Source: Beroe forskalii
Lineage: Eukaryota; Ctenophora; Nuda; Beroida; Beroidae
Reading direction: 5' to 3'
Assembly (NCBI GenBank): GCA_011033025.1
Contig: WFMF01000023.1
Span: 124,001-188,000 of the forward strand
DNA: 64,000 nucleotides
Position 1 is the stretch's first letter. Each line of letters opens with the position of its first letter. Positions 47,101 through 56,100 of the stretch are shown piece after piece. A program made the position numbers and the translations under genes. The notes beneath the pieces were generated by a model. That model worked only from the letters and a program-made list of their open reading frames with translations. It had not been told where the DNA came from and searched no databases.

Positions 47101-50100
47101 GGTAGTGGAGGAGGAGACTGGCAAGAAGAGCAAAGGAAAAGGCAAAGACAAGGATACCGAATCCAAGAAAGAAAAGAACAAAGGGAAGGGTAAAGACAAG
47201 GAAGAAGAAGTTGGAGTTGAAGAGGTCGCAGAAGAAGACACGGGCAAGAAGAAGGGCAAAAAGGATAAGAACAAGGATAAAGGAAAGGACAAAGGCAAGG
47301 GCAAAGGAGACAAAAACAAGGGGAAAGGAGATAAAGACAAAGGAAAAGACAAAGGCAAAGGAAAGGGAGATAAGGGCAAAGGAGATGAGTCGGTAGTTGA
47401 GAATGTGATGTCTAAAAATGAAAAGAAAACGTGTGAGAAAGAGGAGAAGAATATCATCAAATGCGTGAGTGACGGAACCTACCTTCTCGAAATGGACAAG
47501 TACCCTTTCAAGGAGGAATTGATATCAGACTTGGTCAGTTCCAAAGACTACAAGAAAATGATCAACGCTGAAGTGGAAAAAATCGCCGATAACATCATCG
47601 ATGATTTCATGGACTCCAAAGAGTTCGAGCTGCACATGAAGGATATTATCGGGGAGTTTAACAGCACGACTGAAGCCCAGCAGATGGTCGAGGTCGCCGT
47701 GGCGGACGCACTTGAGAACGAGGTACAGGTTATTGAGGAGAATCTGGCACTGAACCTGGACTCCATCGCGAACACAGTCCAAAGCACCCTCACTGCAATG
47801 CAGGAGTTCGTTAAGAAGCTCCTGGCTCGGTCCACCGAAGTGAAGGGTCTCTACAGGACAGCAAGGAGCAGTGTGGAGGAGGCGCTAGCCACCACCGACC
47901 CTCCAACCACCCTCCCTCCCACCCCTCCAGTGAACACTTACACCGCCTTCCCGCCCCCCAACCCTCCGGAAGGGGGCCTGGCTACGAGCTACTGGCTCGG
48001 AAAGGACGGGGTTGACGACTTCGATAATATAATCTACGGTGGTAACACCTTCCCAGGGTATTACGAGAACGGGGGCTATTACAACGCGCAATTAGGACCC
48101 CAAATCCACAATTCACCCTACTACTACAGAGGAGGGGGCTATGGTGGTTATGGCGGAGGAGGTTATGGTGGCGGAGGTTATGGTGGCGGGGGTTATGGTG
48201 GCGGAGGCCTCAGAGGAAATAAATATTATGATAGCTTTGGAGGACTTGGAGGCTATGGAGGCTTTGGAGGCTATGGTGGCTTTGGAGGCTATGGAAATTA
48301 TGGCGGCAGTAACTTCGACAACAAACGAGGCGGCGGCGGCGGCGGCAGCGGCGGCGGCCACATCCAGCAGAGTCCCTACTACAGCAATAACAACTACTAC
48401 CACTACTACGCAGACGAACAGTTCGACTGGACCTCATACTACAGTAACAACGACTACTACGTGCAGACTGGGGACAGTCTGGAGGCCAACATGAACACCT
48501 ACTACAACCCTAAAAACTACTACGGAGACAGGTAATAGAGTCTACAAGGAGTGGTATAACTGGTAGACTAAAGTCTACAAGGGGTGGTAGAACTGGTAGA
48601 CTAAAGTCTACAAGGGGGTGTTTAACTGGTAGACTGAAGTCTACAAGGGGTAGTATAACTGGTAGACTAAAGTCTACAAGGGCTGGTATAACTGGTAGAC
48701 TAAAGTCTACAAGGGGTGGTATAACTGGTAGACTAAAGTCTACAAGGAGTGGTATAACTGGTAGAATAAAGTCTACAAGGGGTGGTAATTGGTATAGCTG
48801 GTAGACTAAAGTCTACAAGGGGTGTATAACTGGTAGACTAAAGTCTACAAGGCGTGTATAACTGGTACACTGAAGTCTACAAGGGGTGTATAACTGGTGG
48901 ACTGAAGTGGCAATAAACAAAATAAAGAGTCGTTCATCTTAAATCGCACGTTGAGAGACGTTTCTGGCCAGGGGTATAAGTTAGAGATTTTAGTGTCACA
49001 GGGTGATACAACTACCAGGGAAAAGATACTGCAAGAGGTGGTGCTTAGTAAGGGAATTGTGGCCTGAGAAACATGACTTACAAAGGTTTTAGTGGTTCAA
49101 TCGACTTAAATAATGAATCTTTTTTGATCGTAAGGAAAAATTGCTAAAAACTTATTCAGAAGCGAATAGGCCATGATTAAAGTCTAATCCAATGTTTTCC
49201 AGGTATTACAAAGGGTGGTATAACGAACTCTAACCCAATGTTTTCCAGGTACTACAAAGGGTGGTATAATGAGGACGGGTCTTTCGAGGGGGAGCTGAGA
49301 GACCCGCGCTTCCACGATGATTTGGAGTGGAATTCGGCTATCGCTGAAGAGTATTTCGACTACGGTTCGGACTACTGGCAGGGACCGAAGATAAAGAAGC
49401 AGGACATTCGGCAGTACGGAGCGGCGGCCCCCGCTCAAATGGGGCATAGAGAGCAGTACGGGGCGGCGGCCCCCGTGCAAATGGGGCATGAACAGCAGTA
49501 TGGTGCGCCGTACGACCGACCCCAGGGCGGCCCAGTGCAAAGTGCGGAGAGTAACAGGTACGGAGCGAAGCCACATGATAGATTCGCCAAAGGCAAGTCT
49601 CCTGGCCCACCAATTCAAATGGGTGAGGCGCCAAAGTATGGCGCACCAAATCCAAATGTGCAATATGGCGAACCAATTCGAATGGCTGATGCACCAAAAT
49701 ATGGCGCACCAAATCCAAATGTGCAATATGGCGAACCAATTCGAATGGCTGATGCACCAAAATATGGCGCACCAAATCCAAATGTGCAATATGGTGAACC
49801 AATTCGAATGGCTGATGCACCAAAATATGGCGCACCAAATCCAAATGTGCAATATGGCGAACCAATTCGAATGGATGATGCACCAAAATATGGCGCACCA
49901 AATCCAAATGTGCAATATGGCGAACCAATTCGAATGGATGATGCACCAAAATATGGCGCACCAAATCCAAATGTGCAATATGGCGAACCAATTCAATGGA
50001 TGATGCACCAAAATATGGCGCACCAAATCCAAATGTGCAATATGGCGAACCAATTCGAATGGCTGATGCACCAAAATATGGCGCACCAAATCCAAATGTG

Positions 50101-53100
50101 CAACATGGTGCTCCAATTCGAATGGCTGATGCACCAAAATATGGCGCACCAAATCCAAATGTGCAACATGGTGCTCCAATTCGAATGGATGATGCACCAA
50201 AATATGGCGCACCAAATCCAAATGTGCAACATGGTGCTCCAATTCGAAGGGATGATGCACCAAAATATGGAGCACCAATTCAAAAGCCCGATGCATCTCA
50301 GAATGGCCGACCAATTCAAAAGGCTGATGCATCTCAATATGGTGCACCAATTCGAAAGGTCAATGAACCTCAACATGGCGCACAAAGTCAAAAAGATCTG
50401 GGTGATGAGAAGAAAACAATAGAAATTGAAAAGTTCATGAAAGAAAAAAGCGAGAAGTATCTTAAAGATAAGGAAGTGGAAGCAACATCGGAAGATGACG
50501 AATCCGACTTCTTCAAGCGACTGAAGGATGACGTGGATGAGCAGGAAAGAGATCAGGACACCGCCCCGAGACAGATAGATCCCAAGCTTTTCCTTGGGTG
50601 AAAAATAGAAGTCGACGAGAGAACTACCTTGATGTGATTATTCCTCCATCTTGGTTTTGGAACATTAGAATTAGAATTAGAATGCATGTTGGGATTTGGT
50701 TAATAGACACTCTTCCATAGTGATCTGAATTCACGCCATAATTTCAAGGAATGGACCAACAGATTTTCTATAATGCTGTTTGATGGTAGCTTACTGTGGT
50801 CTTCAAGTGCATCTCAAATGAAAGATCTCGATGCTTCATCCAAATCTACCCCTTTTAGTAAAATATAAACTACTTTCGAGTGAAAATGTGTTTTATTGAA
50901 ATTAAAATGCCTTGGAACACTTTTGAATTTACTAAAATTTATGACGACAATTTTATTACCATCGCTTGGAATTTACTATTTTGCCAAATTACTAAAAATG
51001 CATTCAATCTACGGGGAGCAGAGTCTAATTTTCTCTATTTAGAAAATTTAAAAATTTAACTAAACATTTTTCAAAGTTGGGAAAATAAGATTTTGCCCCG
51101 CTCTAGAAGTCTAGATTTAATGGAAATTTTTGATAGATTATTTCACCTGCATTCCCAAGGGGTACTCCGCAAAAGTTTCGTAGGTTCTCAGAGCGAAGAG
51201 GACCTGTTGGATTTCCTCTTCTGTGCGATCTGCTGGTCTTTTACCCAGGATATCTTGAATATCTGAACCAACCACCAGTTCCTGAAAATATGTGCGGTGG
51301 TTCAGTCGATCGATTTTAGCGATAAAATTTCCAGCCCTTTCCTGAATTTGACAGTGACAGTTGGAACTGCAGTTTTGTGTGCGCTGCGTAAGTTTGCGCG
51401 GCGTAAAGACATTCAGGAATGTCATTCCCCACATGAATCAGTTCCTTGATTTTCTGTGCTTTGTACAGGGAAGGGTCGAATTCAGGCAGAAACCGCATCC
51501 TCTCAGGTTTATCAAAGAAGGACTGCTTTTCCTCCTGTTCTTGACCACTCGTCTCTACCACTCTACGTCTGAAATGAGTGGGTAAATAGTGATGACACTG
51601 GCCAATCAACGGGCGAAGTTACCGTGTACTCGGCGCTGATTGGTCAATGTCTGTTTCCCCAGAGGTTTGTTTTCGTTTTGACGTTTAGTTTTAAAATAGA
51701 GATATACTGGCACCAAACCAATTTGGCACCAAACCAAGTTGATTTTCAATTCCAGACAATTCATTCCATTTGGTTGTACGAGGTCAACCAATGACCCCGG
51801 TTGATACCTTTTAGACCTACCTAAATCTCATTCCCTACCATATCTGTCATACATGATCTTGTAGCATGATCTTCTCTCCTACTTTTCCCTAACTTAACCG
51901 ACATGAATTGATCAAGGTACAGCAATTCTGTACTGTGGTCAGTAGATAAAATACATCAAGATATCATTAAAGATATCATACATCATTAGATTTAGAAGTT
52001 TGACACTTTGACCTACGTTTTTCCTTCTCCAGAATAGAACATGAGGGCCAGCTGGATCAGTCGAGCCACTTTCTTAAACCGGTTCAACGGGGTAACCTGA
52101 AGTGTGACATGTCAGGCAAGTGTAGTGTCAATAAAGTGTGGTGTCAATAAAGTGTGGTGTCAATGTAAACTGGTGTCAATACTTAATGATGTGTGGTGTC
52201 AAGGTGAAATGGTGTCAAGGTAACCCGGTGTTTGGGTAAACTGATGTCAGAGAAGCGTGACGTCAAAGTATTACGCTGTCAAAGTAAAGTGGTGTCAAGG
52301 TTAACTGATGTCAAGGAAGCGCGATGAAAAGAAGAATGATGTCAAGGTAAAATGATGCAAAATAATTGTAAAAGATCGAGATGAAATCGCATCTAGTGTA
52401 CAAGAGTAGCGTGTCAGAATTATTAGTTCTCAGACTAACCACAGTTATCTTGGAAATTAAGGAAGACTTCAACTTCTTTCTCCATATTTGAACGATCGTT
52501 CGGCGTAAAATAACATCGACACTTCGCTTGGGAACAACTTTGAAAGCAGCGGAAGGCATGGTCGAACACAACTGAGAGTCCCTGAAATCTACTGAAATCC
52601 ACACACTATGAGGCAACTGAATGCCCCTGAAGTCTACTGAAATCCACACACAAAGAGGCAACTAAGAGCCCCTGAACTCTACTGAAATCCACACAAGCAA
52701 TGGTAACGAATCTCATCGCGTGCAGAATTTCAAGCTGGACACTGGACGGTGGATTGCTTGTTACGACTAATTAAAGTTGTCATTGTAGTAGTCAACTGTG
52801 TAGTACACGCGACAAAACGAGCCAATAATTCGGACACACGACAGCAAAATATGATGTCCAGGAGAATGTTATCAAGGACACTTGGTGTCAAGGTAAAATA
52901 ATATGATATCAAGGGAGGGAACTTGGTGTCAAGTAAACCTGGTGTCAAGGCAAAATGATGTCAAGAAAGTGTGATGGCAAGGTAGAAAGTATGGTGTCAA
53001 TGAATTGTGGTTTCAAGGAAGTGTGGTGTCAAGGAAGTGTGATGTAACGGTTAGAATGGCACGTCAAGGTAATATAATGTAAAGGGTGTGTGGCGTCGAA

Positions 53101-56100
53101 TTGAAATCTCATCTAGCAGTTGCTCTTGTTCATGGCAATGGAACTTTGCACTTTCCCTACAGTTCAAGGCAACAACTCACCGAATCCTCATTCTCTAGTT
53201 CTCCTTTGTTGGTTCGCCCCTTGAAACCTCCCTTCCTCCTACTGTCAGCGGACTTAGAACTCTCTCGAAACAACCTGAAACAAATATGAATCAACTAAAG
53301 TGAAATAGCCTGAAACTTATCAACACAGAATGCCATCTACAAAGACACAATTGAGACTGAAGATAAAAAGACACACCTACGAACAATTGAACAAACTGTT
53401 TGTACTAAAAACGGTCACTTTAATCTTCCAATCATAGGATTGGCGTGTTTCACATTCTGAAACACGCCACGTTGCTTGGCAACAGACCTATTCCTGGCAA
53501 CTATCCAATAGCTAATCTGTCTGGAAGTGGAGTCCACACTGGCAGTCCGGATCCTCATCCTAATTCTGCTGTTTCCTGGTTCTCCACTGCTCACTTCCTC
53601 ATACTTCTGTTTCCTTACTCCGGAGAGATCTTTGTCGGAAGAAGTGGTGATCTTTCTTGAGACCTCTTTTTCAGAAGTAGTGGTGATCTTTCTAGAGCTG
53701 ATCTTGTCTTGGACGTTCTTGTTTTCATTGAAAACAACTCCTAGCCCCAGCTGATTTTCTGAAGCCTTGCTTACACTTCCCCTGCTTTCCTCGGCTTTTG
53801 ATCCAGTACGACTGCTGTCTGTCAACTTTGAAGTTTGGGTTCCCGTGGAACCTTCGAGAAGATTTGAACTCTGTTTCCTCAGTAAAGTTGTTCTCTGATC
53901 CCTCAGTCTTAAACTCATTTTTCATCAGGTTTTCATAACGCATCAATTTCTGGCACCAATTTCTCTGTCAGTCTCAACGATCAACAGAAGTCAGCTTTTC
54001 TTGGAGACAAAATACAACAAAAGATACGAGCAGTATGCTACTTTTTGTTCCTCTGTAATCTTAACTCAGTGTTACAAATGAATAATTAATTAAAGGAATA
54101 GTAAAATTCAATCTGTAATTCTTAATTTTGAATCACAAAATTAACTACCTTCAACCTACCATGTGACAAAGATAATGTAACTAAATTTTGTGTTCAAGAC
54201 ATCAGAGGTGACCTTTGGATTCGATTTCACTAGATTAATGGAAGGTACTTCTTCATTCGAGCAGGGATGTCTGATGTCATTGTGACTTAGTGAGTTTTAT
54301 GCCTATCTAGTTTTTCCAATGACAATTAATAAAGAAGAAAGACATATTATCAACCCTTTTTTAAGTTTGTTCAAATTCATTTTTAGTTTCCATCTAACTT
54401 TTCATTCACCTGTCTTGGTTGGTAGCAGCTTGATCCACCCCTTCTGCCACAAACTCTTCCCAGCCACCGGAGCACTCTTTGATCTCTCCCAATCACACGC
54501 CATGATTTCAGGGATGCCTTCTTCCTTGAAGTTACCGTCTCCTTTCCTTGCAGATAACTTGTTAAACTCAGCTATGTAGGTCCTGAAGAAGGCTTGCTTC
54601 TGGTTCTTTTCATTAGACTCCTCAAGCAAATCCTCTGAATCCTTGTTATCAAGTGACTCCTTGTGTTCAAGTGAATCCCAGTCTTGTTCCTCAAAACTCA
54701 GTCTGTTGCTGAATCTGTAGTCTGCCGTGTTGAACAGGGAAGGGATGTCTCGAATGTTGTAGGGGGTCCCAGAATTGTTGTTGTCTTTGTTGCTGTTGTT
54801 GTTAAGGTTACTGCTGTTGCTTACATCTTCCCAGGCTGTTCCTGATATCTGACAATTATCCTGCTCCTTCATCATGCAGCTGAACTTGTGAAAGGAGGAT
54901 GGAAGGAGGTTCCGACAGGTCATGTTTTCCAAAGTAGTGCATGTGGTTTGGGATTCCATGGCACTGGTTTCTCTAGCGTGAAACAAAATCAGCAGATTTT
55001 GAAACTTTCCTCTAGCAGATTTAGAGATTCTTATATTCTGCTACACAGGGGCTTGCTTTTCTTCCCTCTTTTAGGATGCGGTGAGAAGAGATCTGTATGC
55101 TATCTGCTATGGTAACAAGTGGGAGTGTGTATTAGGCATCGGCTGCTTTAACCTGCCGTTCCGAAACAGATTCTGCCCTTTTTTAGAAGAGATTCCGCTA
55201 TTCTTTGATATCAAGATCTAGACTAGATGCAGTAACCTAGGACAGACAATAAAATGAAAATAGCAACAGACTGAGGAGGGATGTGTTACTCTATGTAGCC
55301 GATCAAACGAGCACTACCGGGCTGCTTCACTAAAAAAGAACACCTAACAAACGCTTACTGTTTTTATATATATGACAGGACAAAAATATGCTGTGCGAGA
55401 CCAATACGAAGCTGAAAATGACGTCATTATCAAGGATTAGAATGGTGAGTTGATGACACCACGCAAGATATTTCTAGTCCACACTAAATGATAGTGTGGG
55501 ATGAGAAAAGACCTCCCCTGCCCTCCACTTAACTGATTAAACCATTCTTCAACAACACAATATGATCTAACATATATCAGTCAAATTGCCGCAAACTTAA
55601 ATAGTCGCGTTCTAAGACTTCTAAAATATTCTGTCAACAAGACAACAGAAGACAGGGTGAACAGGACAGAGAATAAACACTGTTTACTAAACAGTACAAT
55701 ATCATAACAATGGAAATGCTGAATGAAAGGAAAACAACAACAAGGATGTCAGCATAATATTTTCACATATCGCAGTGTAGATTGTAGAATGCAGATAGAC
55801 ATTGGACCAGTCTAATGAACCTGATAGTACCAACTGTGAATAGGATAAGCTTCTAAAATTAACCTTCAATAATAGTAAGAAGTCAGAAGAAGAAGTGATA
55901 CGGGAAACAATGGAAAGCTAACCCACAGTGCGCAATGGCTTAGCCAATCAGCGAGCTGGATAAGTATAATTCTGTGTGTTGATTGGTCAATCAAAGTACT
56001 GCTACATCAAACCATGGGTAAAATGCTTGGTCTTCTTTATAAAGGAGGCTATAGCTTGCTTTAAAAGTGAGTCAAAGGGTATAATCAGCGGCACATAGCT

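Noticed and set aside
48113..48494. Ala/Thr-rich frames on both strands
   Set aside because: They are shadows of the Gly/Tyr-rich and (ggc)n coding sequence of the nested gene.
49184..50350. Very long minus-strand open frame (388 codons, HILVHHPFELEHHVAHLD-type repeats)
   Set aside because: It is the complement of the 63-base coding minisatellite. The unit is a multiple of three and lacks stops in several frames, so length is not evidence. The plus strand has a signal peptide, splice sites and non-repeat coding on both sides.
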